Notes: generated from the letters alone by a model not told the origin. Shown: positions 1-8,026, counted from the stretch's first letter. The stretch: DNA of 9,527 nt from Candidatus Poseidoniaceae archaeon (GCA_013330285.1 DUIP01000045.1:1-9527), one strand, 5' to 3'. A program made the numbers and translations.

Positions 1-1
1 C

Positions 2-109
2 AGCAGCCGCGTAAGCAATCTTACCTTTGTTTTCTGGGCAGTTATGGCCATGGTAATGATGCCTTATTCGGGGATCCTCGAAGCCGAACCACATGTGGAA
101 ATGGAGAAC
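2..109 (+). other. Probable Sec signal peptide region of the giant surface protein
   Basis: Reading the frame from base 2 gives SSRVSNLTFVFWAVMAMVMM followed by PYSGILEAE: one arginine, a hydrophobic core of about 15-20 residues, then a small-residue and acidic stretch. That is the n-h-c order of a signal peptide. The cleavage point cannot be fixed by eye; it would lie near SGILEAE. The first methionine (base 44) falls in the middle of the hydrophobic core and has no Shine-Dalgarno-like stretch close upstream, which argues against it as the start. Confidence 0.65.
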
Positions 110-3100
110 ACCACACCGCCCACACAGACCATCAAAGCATCAACTGGTTTCAATGCCAGCGATGGCTTCACACCTTCGAACATCACGGTGAGCAGCAGCA
201 ATGGGGTGCCATTGCTTGACCGTCCAAGCATTTCACCACAAAGCCTACCCAGTCCTGCCATGATGTTTGAGCGAACGGGTGGGTGCTTGGGATACAACAG
301 CCTTACCGATGAAGCCATGTTGATCGGTGGCCGATACGATCCAAACCCAAGTGCCTCCGGTGATGAATCACAAACCAATCTGATCGAGCTGTTCGATGTT
401 GCGAATGAAACATGGTCACCAAGCCCAGATACCATCCCCCAAGCTCAAGCCTACCATGAATGCGTGGAAGTCGGTGGTAAGATTTACGCCATAGGCGACC
501 ACCATGCATTTTCCAACCCTGGTGTTCGAGCAGATGGTGTTGTTCACATCTACGACCCGATGACCAACAATTGGACGACAGGGTCGACGATGCCCGCCAC
601 CTTAGGTGTTGGATTAGCAGGCATGGACACCCTTGATGATTTCATTTATGTCGCTGGAGGCGTGGGTCGTTGGGATCGAACAGACCTCTCCAACAGAACA
701 TTGCGGTATAATCCTGCCACAGATGTGTGGGATTCAATGGCCAATATGAGTGCTCCACGGCACTCGTTTGAATTGGTTGCCTACCATGGTAAGTTGTACG
801 CCATTGGCGGTGTTGTTCGTATGTTTGATGTGACCCTCAATCAAACCACGGTCGCTCCCGCCAATCACACCGAAGTGTACGACCCTGCGACCAATACATG
901 GACCAATGGGACCGATTTACCATTCAAGATTTCAGCTCATGCGGCGGTTGTCCACAATGATGAAATTGTCATTGCTGGTGGACGTTCAAACAGTGGAAAA
1001 TACGACCAAATCCGAGGCTATAATCCAATAACGGGTCAAATCTACAATCACGGTTTATTGCACAACGCAATCTATGACTTTGACATGATCAACGTTGATG
1101 GCACCTTGATTTATGCAGGTGGGGACACATCGAATTGGAGGTTCAGTTCTTGGAGCACTGCATACTCAGATGTATCCGGGATTTACCATAACCCTGACAT
1201 GCAGAGCGGCACGTTGCTTTCGGACATCTTTGATTTACGAACCGGCTCAGAAGCAAGTGCTACGCCACTATGGATTGATTTTGCTGGTGCAACACCTACC
1301 GGGACGACCCTCGAAATGCAATACCGTACGGGCGCAGACACGGTTGGAATCGGTAACAGTCTTTGGAGGCCTTTGGGGGTTAACCAATCATCTGAATACC
1401 TGCAACTTGGCAATCACACGTTCACCGATGTGATGCCAGGTGATAGTTTGATTCAGTATCAAATTGAATTCACGACACAACAATTGAACGAATGGATCAT
1501 CCCCTCACTCAACAGCATTACAGTTGGAGCTGAGGAAGCACGATTCCTTACAACACCGCCAACAAGTCTGAATCCAAATGCTGCTTTATCCACTGTGCAG
1601 ACCTTCCATGCTGCATATGGGTCTGCTTCATCCTACGTTTTGGAAGTCAAGCCAACGACGTATGATGGGTTTGGAATCATAGGTCTTGATCCTGCCATCC
1701 TCACCTACACACCTTCGACCAACACCTTCGATGTCGATGATCCGGATGGATTGCTCCGAGCCTCTGATCGAACGGCTACAATCACCTTGGGTGAGGAGGG
1801 CGATACAATGGATTGGTCCTTTGCCATCAACGACGGCAGTGCCACCCCCTACCTTCGGATGACCGTCCAGACCAACAGCAGTGTGACCACCTCCTACACC
1901 ACCCCAACCATCACCGTCATCGACAAGCAGATGACTGTTGAAGTGCTCGAGATGACATCTTCGATGAGCAGTCTTGGTGACGCAACGGTCTCTGAAAACG
2001 AAGTCTACCCTGGCGAAGCCCCAATGACAGCCATCGTGGACCATGCATTCACAAATTCTGATGCTCGATTGCTCAATGGCCTGATTGAAGCGAGGATCAA
2101 TGTGGATGTTGAAGCGACGCAAAACCTTGGCGGGGGCATGTACACCAACCCTGGCACATGGACGACGCTGACCACTGGCTCAACAACTGCCATTGATTTC
2201 ATCCTACCAAACGGAACGTCTGGTGAAGCACGGGTCTGGCTGGAAGCACGTACTTCTGATGATCTTGTCTTGGAGGTCCTTGCTTACAACCGTTCCATCA
2301 TCATCAACAACGAAGGCCCAGTTCTCATGAGCACAACGCCAGACTATGGTGCCTATTCCAACGAACAAAGTGATCGGGTTGTGAGCCTCACCTACCGAGA
2401 TGTTGGAGGATTTTCAAACGCAACGGTACAGGGCCACATCTGGATAGAATCCCTTCACGATGCATCACAAGACGGAATATCTGACGCCAGTGAATATCAG
2501 CCTCACCCGATCGCCTTCACCAATCTGGAACACGACTGGACGATCTCGATGAACGTCAACGACTCTACGAATAATGACCATCAAACGGTCAGGGTTTGGC
2601 TTCAAGGCACGGATATGGCCGGCTATGCCATCGAGGATTCGAACGCTGAAAACGGGACATTGTGGTGGGAAAGCCGTACTCCAGAAAAGGGTGATTTGGT
2701 GGACTTTGAAGGCGTGAATGCGACAGGAGAAATAACTCGTCTCGAACCAACAAAGTCATTTTCGTGGCATGTAGAAGTAACCGATACCAATCGATTAACC
2801 GATCTTACTCGAATCAGCCTCATGCTTGGTAATGATCCAACCCTTGGCTTGCGATACAACACCAACCTCGGAACCTGTGAAGCGCTCGATGCACGAATCC
2901 AGGTGCTGCCGACGTGCACCGCAAGCGAGCAGACCACCCTTAGCATCCACTTTGCAGGCACCATCGATTGGACGTTCGTGACACCGTCAACCCACGATGG
3001 TCAAATTGAAATTATCATCCAAGATTATGATGGAATTGAATCCTTTGTGTTCCAAGATGAGTGGACCTACGAGGTAGAGATGACCGTTGATCTCGAATCG

Positions 3101-4597
3101 CTTACTGACGCCGAAGGCGCTGTTCAAGGAGATTTGATCGAAGGCTGGAGCATTGCATCTGGTGAGACGATTCAACTCAACGCTACGATTGGCCATATGC
3201 TAAGCAACACCACATACTCTGGCCCTGTCTCGGTGTATTGGAGTGGTCAGTTACAGAATGACCGCTGGTCAGGAGGCACCTCGGGAACCGCGATTGATGG
3301 GCAACTTTCCATTGAATTCCAAGCACCCCTTGGAACAGGTTTGTTGTTCGAAACTGAACTTTCAATATGGGATCCTTATGCCACCAGAGAACTCCTGAGC
3401 ATCGATATACCGACCTTACGCATCGATGGCGCAGCTCCCAAACTTCTCGACTCAACCCTTGGTGCAGGCACATCGAGGTTCCACCTGAGCGAAGTAGAAA
3501 TCGGCGTGAACATCGAAGAAGCGAACCTTTGGTCGTCGAACCTCACGCTCACTTGTCAGGTTCGTTCGCTCGAAGTGGAGTGGGAGCCACTCACCCTAAG
3601 CAAAGAATCCTCTACAGTGTATGACGGCAAGACCATGTTCTCATTTGTCTTTGATTTTAGCACACTTGGCGACCCATCAGAACTGCCAACTCAGGCGAAC
3701 ATAGCCTGCTGGGCTGAAGGCCAAGACGATGCTGGTTTTATGCTTCAAGCCTCAACTGGAAATTCAGCGCTCGACCCTTGGTTGACCCTCCCATTGAACA
3801 GCATAGGGCCGGATGTGACCATCACTGAAGTTGACGTCAGTGGCAGTCAAAGCGAAGGTGGCACGATGCGAATCGGCATCAAATTGGCAAGCCTCGGAGA
3901 AGCCATTGAGGATCAATTCAATGTCTCGATTTACACCGATACAAATGGTGAGCGAACCCTTGTTGGTCGTGAAGTCGTGGCTTCCATTGGCCCCAACACT
4001 GCCATCACACTACGGAGCACCATCACGGTGCCAAGTGGTTCATGGACGCTTCATGTGGAAGCGGACGCTGAACAACAGATGTGGGAAGTCGATGAGACAA
4101 ATAATGCATGGAATCGAAGTTTTGCGACTCAAAATGATGGCTTTGGTTCTGTAACCCTCGTTGCAGGCGGCGGCATTGGATTGGCTTTGATCGGAGTGCT
4201 CATCGTTCAGTTGAAAAAGCGAAAGCCTGAATCTGACGAGGTTCAGAAGGATGAGCGTGAACCTGCAACAGCAATGCCTGCTGTAACAACCACGCCCCTC
4301 AAGGGTCCTCCAAAGAGGTCATCTCAGCCCAAACCAAAACCAGCGGGTCTGAAGGGACCACCGCCTCGATCCAAACCTGCACAAGAGGAACCTGCAATCG
4401 ATGGTGCTGCTGCTCTTGACGCATTGGTCCCGACTCCACCAGCAACTGAGTTCGCCATTGGGTCCACCGTGCCTGAATGGTCTGGTTTACCTGCTGGTGG
4501 AGCATACGATTACGCCCTCGACCAGACCCTATACAAGGGCGAGGAATGTGGTGTTTGGCGTATGAATGAAGACAAAACGTTCACGCGAATTGAATGA
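2..4597 (+). CDS. Giant exported Kelch-repeat / CARDB surface protein with C-terminal membrane anchor (5' partial)
   Basis: This is probably a cell-surface protein that binds carbohydrate, protein or another cell; the ligand is unknown. Residues are counted from the ATG at 44. Codons 2-43 are also open and give a basic residue followed by a hydrophobic run (LTFVFWAVMAMVMM), which is a typical Sec signal peptide. No ATG, GTG or TTG lies in frame before 44, so the true start is probably left of the window; starting at 44 would cut off the signal. Six Kelch blades cover about 73-385, with 'IYAIGD', 'IYVAGG', 'LYAIGG', 'IVIAGG' and 'IYAGGD' strands and partner 'YDP.TN.W' motifs. A beta-sandwich region follows (about 390-500), then several Ig-like beta regions (about 505-1250) rich in N-x-S/T sequons. 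A CARDB domain covers about 1255-1360 and ends in 'DETNNAW'. One membrane helix (about 1369-1390) precedes KKRK, so the tail is cytoplasmic. The tail carries two LKGPP repeats and a Gly/Tyr/Trp motif. Kelch and CARDB calls are firm; the function is inferred. Confidence 0.88.
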   Translation, partial: SSRVSNLTFVFWAVMAMVMMPYSGILEAEPHVEMENTTPPTQTIKASTGFNASDGFTPSNITVSSSNGVPLLDRPSISPQSLPSPAMMFERTGGCLGYNSLTDEAMLIGGRYDPNPSASGDESQTNLIELFDVANETWSPSPDTIPQAQAYHECVEVGGKIYAIGDHHAFSNPGVRADGVVHIYDPMTNNWTTGSTMPATLGVGLAGMDTLDDFIYVAGGVGRWDRTDLSNRTLRYNPATDVWDSMANMSAPRHSFELVAYHGKLYAIGGVVRMFDVTLNQTTVAPANHTEVYDPATNTWTNGTDLPFKISAHAAVVHNDEIVIAGGRSNSGKYDQIRGYNPITGQIYNHGLLHNAIYDFDMINVDGTLIYAGGDTSNWRFSSWSTAYSDVSGIYHNPDMQSGTLLSDIFDLRTGSEASATPLWIDFAGATPTGTTLEMQYRTGADTVGIGNSLWRPLGVNQSSEYLQLGNHTFTDVMPGDSLIQYQIEFTTQQLNEWIIPSLNSITVGAEEARFLTTPPTSLNPNAALSTVQTFHAAYGSASSYVLEVKPTTYDGFGIIGLDPAILTYTPSTNTFDVDDPDGLLRASDRTATITLGEEGDTMDWSFAINDGSATPYLRMTVQTNSSVTTSYTTPTITVIDKQMTVEVLEMTSSMSSLGDATVSENEVYPGEAPMTAIVDHAFTNSDARLLNGLIEARINVDVEATQNLGGGMYTNPGTWTTLTTGSTTAIDFILPNGTSGEARVWLEARTSDDLVLEVLAYNRSIIINNEGPVLMSTTPDYGAYSNEQSDRVVSLTYRDVGGFSNATVQGHIWIESLHDASQDGISDASEYQPHPIAFTNLEHDWTISMNVNDSTNNDHQTVRVWLQGTDMAGYAIEDSNAENGTLWWESRTPEKGDLVDFEGVNATGEITRLEPTKSFSWHVEVTDTNRLTDLTRISLMLGNDPTLGLRYNTNLGTCEALDARIQVLPTCTASEQTTLSIHFAGTIDWTFVTPSTHDGQIEIIIQDYDGIESFVFQDEWTYEVEMTVDLESLTDAEGAVQGDLIEGWSIASGETIQLNATIGHMLSNTTYSGPVSVYWSGQLQNDRWSGGTSGTAIDGQLSIEFQAPLGTGLLFETELSIWDPYATRELLSIDIPTLRIDGAAPKLLDSTLGAGTSRFHLSEVEIGVNIEEANLWSSNLTLTCQVRSLEVEWEPLTLSKESSTVYDGKTMFSFVFDFSTLGDPSELPTQANIACWAEGQDDAGFMLQASTGNSALDPWLTLPLNSIGPDVTITEVDVSGSQSEGGTMRIGIKLASLGEAIEDQFNVSIYTDTNGERTLVGREVVASIGPNTAITLRSTITVPSGSWTLHVEADAEQQMWEVDETNNAWNRSFATQNDGFGSVTLVAGGGIGLALIGVLIVQLKKRKPESDEVQKDEREPATAMPAVTTTPLKGPPKRSSQPKPKPAGLKGPPPRSKPAQEEPAIDGAAALDALVPTPPATEFAIGSTVPEWSGLPAGGAYDYALDQTLYKGEECGVWRMNEDKTFTRIE
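260..1198 (+). repeat. Kelch repeat array (about six blades) encoded in the surface protein
   Basis: Six degenerate protein repeats of about 45-60 residues each are visible. The conserved Gly-Gly or Gly-Asp strand ends fall near residues 95 (LIGGR), 151 (IYAIGD), 207 (IYVAGG), 256 (LYAIGG), 313 (IVIAGG) and 360 (IYAGGD). Between them come the usual Kelch partner motifs YDPMTNNW, YNPATDVW and YDPATNTW. Six or seven such repeats normally close into one beta-propeller. The repeats are diverged at DNA level, so this is an old protein repeat and not a recent tandem duplication. Confidence 0.85.
4478..4594 (+). other. C-terminal Gly/Tyr/Trp motif of the surface protein (cytoplasmic tail)
   Basis: The last 39 residues (1479-1517) begin WSGLPAGGAYDYALDQTLY and end CGVWRMNEDKTFTRIE. 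The motif follows a long Pro/Ala/Lys-rich linker on the presumed cytoplasmic side of the membrane helix, so it looks like a small folded or peptide-binding module and not linker. The pattern GGxYDY...TxY...GxW...DxTF is compact and aromatic-rich. I cannot assign it to a named family. Conservation at such a terminus would point to a tail-sorting or partner-docking role, but that is inference. Confidence 0.45.
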
Positions 4598-4645
4598 TCT
4601 GCATTCTTGGCTTACCTTCTTGAACAGTGGGTGCATCATCGATGC

Positions 4646-5242
4646 ATGGCCAAGGATGACATTGAGGATGTTGTCCGAGTCTTGGCGATTTGCTTTCGAG
4701 AAGGTCAAGCACTCGATGCGATGGACCTCGAACGTATTCTCTCTTTTGACATGGAATGGATGTCACCTGATGAAGCTGAACTCGCAGTACAAGCACTCAT
4801 CAAAGCAGGGTGGCTGACTGGTCCACAGGACGCACTCGAATCAAGCGTGCCTCTTGGAGGAACAACCTCACCCCTTGGATGGCATCCACGCCCATCGAGA
4901 TTGCTGAACCCGGTTCATGTTGACGAGGTTGATACCGCTTCTGAATCAGCACCAGCAAAGCCAGAAATTCGCTCTGCACCACTCCCGGTACGTACGAAGC
5001 CTGCCCAAACATCAACCGTGTCAGCCCCAACAAATATGGAAGACCCTCGGTCAAAACTTACCCCAAGGCTGACCAAGTTCATTGCCAAGCAGTCTCAGTT
5101 GGATCTTCAGGAAGTTGAACGCAGAGCACAACGAAAAGCCAAGGCGTTGAATTATGCAAGCCATTGGGTTTGCTTGGCACTTGTTGCACGAGAGCAAGGT
5201 CTTGTGATGGACGACATTACCGCAGCACTGTCTGTGTATTGA
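4646..5242 (+). CDS. DUF2240 family protein (winged-helix-like, archaeal)
   Basis: A soluble protein of 198 residues whose exact role is not known. Residues 1-65 (DDIEDVVRVLAICFREGQ, then FDMEWMSPDEAELAVQALIKAGWL) have the helix-helix-wing pattern of DUF2240 proteins, including the 'W.sPd.a...v..l...G.L' segment followed by a proline-rich 'P..W.P..sll' stretch. Residues about 85-135 are a Ser/Pro/Ala-rich linker. Residues about 136-198 are helical and end 'LVAREQGLVMDDITAALSVY', resembling the usual family C-terminus. Start choice: ATG 4646 puts the conserved region at the N-terminus; the frame is also open to GTG 4631 and TTG 4607 (211 residues), and no start has a strong ribosome site. It follows the surface-protein stop by 48 bases, so the two are probably co-transcribed. 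The winged-helix look suggests DNA or protein binding, but that is inference. The linker seems longer than in haloarchaeal relatives, from memory. Confidence 0.72.
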   Translation: MAKDDIEDVVRVLAICFREGQALDAMDLERILSFDMEWMSPDEAELAVQALIKAGWLTGPQDALESSVPLGGTTSPLGWHPRPSRLLNPVHVDEVDTASESAPAKPEIRSAPLPVRTKPAQTSTVSAPTNMEDPRSKLTPRLTKFIAKQSQLDLQEVERRAQRKAKALNYASHWVCLALVAREQGLVMDDITAALSVY

Positions 5243-5245
5243 TCA
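5240..5245. other. Back-to-back stop codons (TGATCA) of two convergent genes
   Basis: The + strand stop TGA at 5240-5242 is directly followed by TCA at 5243-5245, which is the TGA stop of the - strand transporter gene. Together they make the palindrome TGATCA. There is no intergenic base and no T-rich terminator between the genes, so transcripts from at least one side must end inside the opposite coding sequence. Confidence 0.9.
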
Positions 5246-7834
5246 GCCTTCGATGATCGTACCGTCGCCCACTTCAACCACTTCTTCCTTGTTTCGAGCA
5301 GAAAGTTCCACCAGAACCGGAAGCAAAATCAGAGATAGAATCAACGAGAAGAAGACCGTCACGGCCGTAATTAGACCAAAGTCTTGAATCACCGGCATTG
5401 GAGAAAACAAGAGGACCATGAAACCGAATCCGGTGGTCATTGCACTCATAATCAAAGCCACACCGGTGGTTGATAAGGCAGCACGAAGCGCTTCCCAATG
5501 GGTATCTCTGCGTGCTAATTCCACCTCGAAACGCCGCCACATGTGAATTGAATAATCGATGCCAATACCGAGGGTGAGGGCGGTCACCATCACCGTCAGA
5601 ACGTTCCATTTCAGACCTAACGCCATCATCGAACCTGCGACCCAAAGGGAAGCCAATGCAACAGGGAACAGCACCACAATCGCAGGCAGGACCCGTCGTG
5701 TCAAGAGCAACAGGACAACGCTTGAGACCACCAAAGAGATGACCGTTGTTTCGACTTGTGACACACTGAGACCATCAAGCACGGTTTGGAGAACGACCAG
5801 ATCGCCGGTCACATGCAGTTGTGCATGTTCTGCGAGGTTATCACGAACGGTCCCACGCTCGCCATCCGAGCCTAATTCCCGTTCGACTTGAGTGATGACA
5901 CGCTCGGCTTGTGTTGAGGTTGAGGCTTCAACACGCACTTCGTTTCGAATGAAGGTGATGCCTGTCTCATCAAGCGCAACCGTTTGCGACACCCGCTCAG
6001 ACCAAGTCTCCCCGCTGATTGCATCGGCAACACTCGCATTCGTGGAAAGTGAGCGGAAGACATCTGCTAGATTGCAACCAAGATCTGAATCGATGACATA
6101 AACGTCCCCATCATAGACCTCAAGATTGTGGGCTTCACCAAAGGAAGTGTTTCTCAGGATGGCATCCCGTAGCACGACATAGGGCCCTTCATAGGCTGGC
6201 GACGGTATACGTTCATCGGTACCAACCACATCGTGGTTCGAGGTTAAATCTTGATGGAGACCTTGAATTTGTTCCAGCAACAATGAATCGCCTGGGATGT
6301 GAGATTCGCCCTCCACTGGCTCAAACAAGATGTAGAGTAACTTCCATCCAGCACTGTCGTAATTCGAATTTAAGTCATCCCTTACGTTCATTATTTCCAT
6401 ATCTGGGTCAACGAAGTCACCTAGGTCAAAATCCGTTTCCAGTGATGCTGCCCCAAACACGGACGCTGCCGAAATAAAGATGGCCACAAGCAAAACGCCA
6501 ACTTGTTGTTTCTGCTGCAAGGCGACAATTTTGTCGACCAAACCTGGCATCGTGATGGCTTGTGTTTCCAGCTTAACTGCAAAACCACGAACCACGACGT
6601 GCAAGGAGCCGACCACGACGGTGGCCGAAACAAATGCACAAACGACACCGAAGGCAAGAGCATAACCAAAGGTCGCCAATGGTGGAAGGGGCGAGATAAT
6701 GTTGGCAAGGAATGCTGCAACGGTGGTGACCACTGCCAACAGCAGAGGCACAGAAAGGCGAGCACAAGATCGCAACCAAGCCTCAGCAGGATCTTCATGC
6801 TCCTTACGAATAGCAGAATAGGCTCGCTGAAGGTGAATGGCATAATCAATGCCCAAACCAAGAACGAGAGGTGCAACAGCAACTTCGAGCGCGGTAAATT
6901 GGGCACCAAGCAGATTCATGACGCCATAGGTCCAAATCAAAGCAGAAGACAAACCGACCAGCGGGAACAAGACATCTGGAACAGACCGGAAGGCAATGGC
7001 AAGAAGAAGCACGACCACCAGAAGCGCAAGGACGATCAACAAAGCAAGATTCTCGAAGGTCCCTGCATCGATGTCATGGGAAATCAAGTCCAATGAAACG
7101 ACGCCATAATTCAAAGAAGAAGTCGCCGACAACTCGTCAAACTCTGAACGAAGGTCGTCTTGAAGGAACTTTCGATATTGTTCTTCGAGGCTTGGATCAA
7201 CCTCAAGCACCCACAATGTCGAGGAGGCTGTAGGCGCTGCACTGCCGTTTCCAGTCTCCAAATACAAACACGTTGAATCAATCGACAAATCCTTGTTCAA
7301 AAGCGCAGATGATGCATACGTTGCAGCACTCAACAACTGATCATCGCTGGTCATCGTGCATGTGGTGTTGTCCTCGAAGATCAATTCCAGCATGTGTTCC
7401 CAAGAAGTGACGTCTGCCAGCGGCATACCATCTGCCTCTTCGTCCAAACTCAATTGCACAATCCCCGGGGCAGTGGTCCATACTGAGATCATATCTCCAC
7501 GAGCATGTGATTCATTTTTGATGACAGATAGATGTTGATTCATCAACTTGATATTTTCTATAGATAAGATGTTTGAGCCGTCATCAGCAGTGACTTCAAT
7601 GAATAATGGACGGGTTTCATTGGGAAAAAATTGGTGGATGTGTTCATGCGCATCATTGGCTTCAGATTCCGGTGCAAATTCTCCGAGATCGGTGTTGAAA
7701 TTTGGTGGAGAAGTGGCTAAATGAGCCATCAGTCCAAGCGTGATGAGACCGGTCACAATGAGAATAGGAAGCGCAGAGCGTTGGAAGATTCCAGCACTTT
7801 TGGCCATCTTGGCCTCGAGAGCGGAAGTATCCAT
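5243..7834 (-). CDS. RND superfamily transporter, MMPL/HAE3 type
   Basis: A membrane transporter of 863 residues, probably driven by an ion gradient and moving lipids or other hydrophobic compounds out of the membrane; the substrate is unknown. It has the duplicated RND plan. A first helix (about 21-39) is followed by an extracellular domain (about 40-260) and five helices (about 264-411). Then comes a second leading helix (about 445-461), a second extracellular domain (about 462-695) and five more helices (about 698-842). Each half carries the family signature in its fourth helix: GLGIDYAIHLQRAY (about 326-339) and GIGIDYSIHMWRRF (about 756-769), with the Asp-Tyr pair expected for ion coupling. 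The length fits archaeal HAE3/MMPL proteins, which tend to be shorter than bacterial AcrB-type pumps (about 1,000 residues). ATG 7834 is chosen because GGAG lies 6 bases upstream; the frame also opens from a TTG at 7846 that overlaps this GGAG. Family call is firm; substrate is open. Confidence 0.92.
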   Translation of the reverse strand: MDTSALEAKMAKSAGIFQRSALPILIVTGLITLGLMAHLATSPPNFNTDLGEFAPESEANDAHEHIHQFFPNETRPLFIEVTADDGSNILSIENIKLMNQHLSVIKNESHARGDMISVWTTAPGIVQLSLDEEADGMPLADVTSWEHMLELIFEDNTTCTMTSDDQLLSAATYASSALLNKDLSIDSTCLYLETGNGSAAPTASSTLWVLEVDPSLEEQYRKFLQDDLRSEFDELSATSSLNYGVVSLDLISHDIDAGTFENLALLIVLALLVVVLLLAIAFRSVPDVLFPLVGLSSALIWTYGVMNLLGAQFTALEVAVAPLVLGLGIDYAIHLQRAYSAIRKEHEDPAEAWLRSCARLSVPLLLAVVTTVAAFLANIISPLPPLATFGYALAFGVVCAFVSATVVVGSLHVVVRGFAVKLETQAITMPGLVDKIVALQQKQQVGVLLVAIFISAASVFGAASLETDFDLGDFVDPDMEIMNVRDDLNSNYDSAGWKLLYILFEPVEGESHIPGDSLLLEQIQGLHQDLTSNHDVVGTDERIPSPAYEGPYVVLRDAILRNTSFGEAHNLEVYDGDVYVIDSDLGCNLADVFRSLSTNASVADAISGETWSERVSQTVALDETGITFIRNEVRVEASTSTQAERVITQVERELGSDGERGTVRDNLAEHAQLHVTGDLVVLQTVLDGLSVSQVETTVISLVVSSVVLLLLTRRVLPAIVVLFPVALASLWVAGSMMALGLKWNVLTVMVTALTLGIGIDYSIHMWRRFEVELARRDTHWEALRAALSTTGVALIMSAMTTGFGFMVLLFSPMPVIQDFGLITAVTVFFSLILSLILLPVLVELSARNKEEVVEVGDGTIIEG

Positions 7835-7840
7835 GCAGTT

Positions 7841-7844
7841 CTCC
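7841..7844 (-). promoter_or_regulatory. Shine-Dalgarno site deciding the transporter start
   Basis: On the - strand the sequence reads TTGGAGAACTGCATG. The GGAG is 6 bases before the ATG at 7834, a normal archaeal spacing. The in-frame TTG at 7846 overlaps this site and so is unlikely to be the start. Confidence 0.6.
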
Positions 7845-8003
7845 AACTCAAGGCACTACAAAAGGAAGGGGGTTACTTGGCATCAAATCAACATGCTTTC
7901 GTAGAGGACCTTTGTCCATCTCAGCACCTTACTGGTGTTGAATAGACCATCGCATTCAAGCGTCAACGGCTTGGTGGTTTTGGGAGAAGGTTCAAAACAA
8001 GTA

Positions 8004-8023
8004 GGCCAGTGGCCGAACTGGTC
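8004..8023 (+). promoter_or_regulatory. Hairpin immediately before the rpo11 start codon
   Basis: GGCCAGT (8004-8010) can pair with ACTGGTC (8017-8023) as a 7 base-pair stem with one G-U pair and a six-base loop GGCCGA. It ends three bases before the ATG at 8027, exactly where a ribosome would bind. It could modulate translation of rpo11, or be chance. If transcription starts at about 8020, as the weak TATA candidate would suggest, the hairpin would not be transcribed whole. Confidence 0.3.
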
Positions 8024-8026
8024 ATC

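Larger units (their letters stand above)
7835..8026. promoter_or_regulatory. Divergent intergenic region between transporter and rpo11
   Basis: This 192-base stretch must hold the promoters for both the transporter (-) and the rpo11-truD pair (+). I see no standard archaeal TATA box (such as TTTATATA) on either strand. The best, weak, + strand candidate is TTCAAAAC near 7991-7998, about 30 bases before the rpo11 ATG, preceded by a purine-rich GGAGAAGG. No tRNA, small gene or transposon end is visible here. Confidence 0.4.

Noticed and set aside
4594..4623. ATG overlapping the stop of the surface protein (ATGA), opening a nine-codon frame MICILGLPS
   Set aside because: It stops after nine codons, is in a different frame from the DUF2240 gene and has no ribosome site; it is most likely chance.
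5241..5258. GATCA/TGATC inverted repeat at the convergent gene junction as a terminator
   Set aside because: Only five base pairs with an eight-base loop and no T-run on either strand, so it does not support a terminator call.
6421..7096. Long open frames on both strands (162 and 197 codons) within the transporter gene
   Set aside because: The transporter frame here encodes the first membrane-helix cluster with the GIDYAIH motif; the other frames give low-complexity or basic translations without family features.
7985..8003. GGTTCAAAAC, resembling a tRNA T-loop
   Set aside because: The flanking bases do not pair into a T stem and no acceptor, D or anticodon arms can be built around it.
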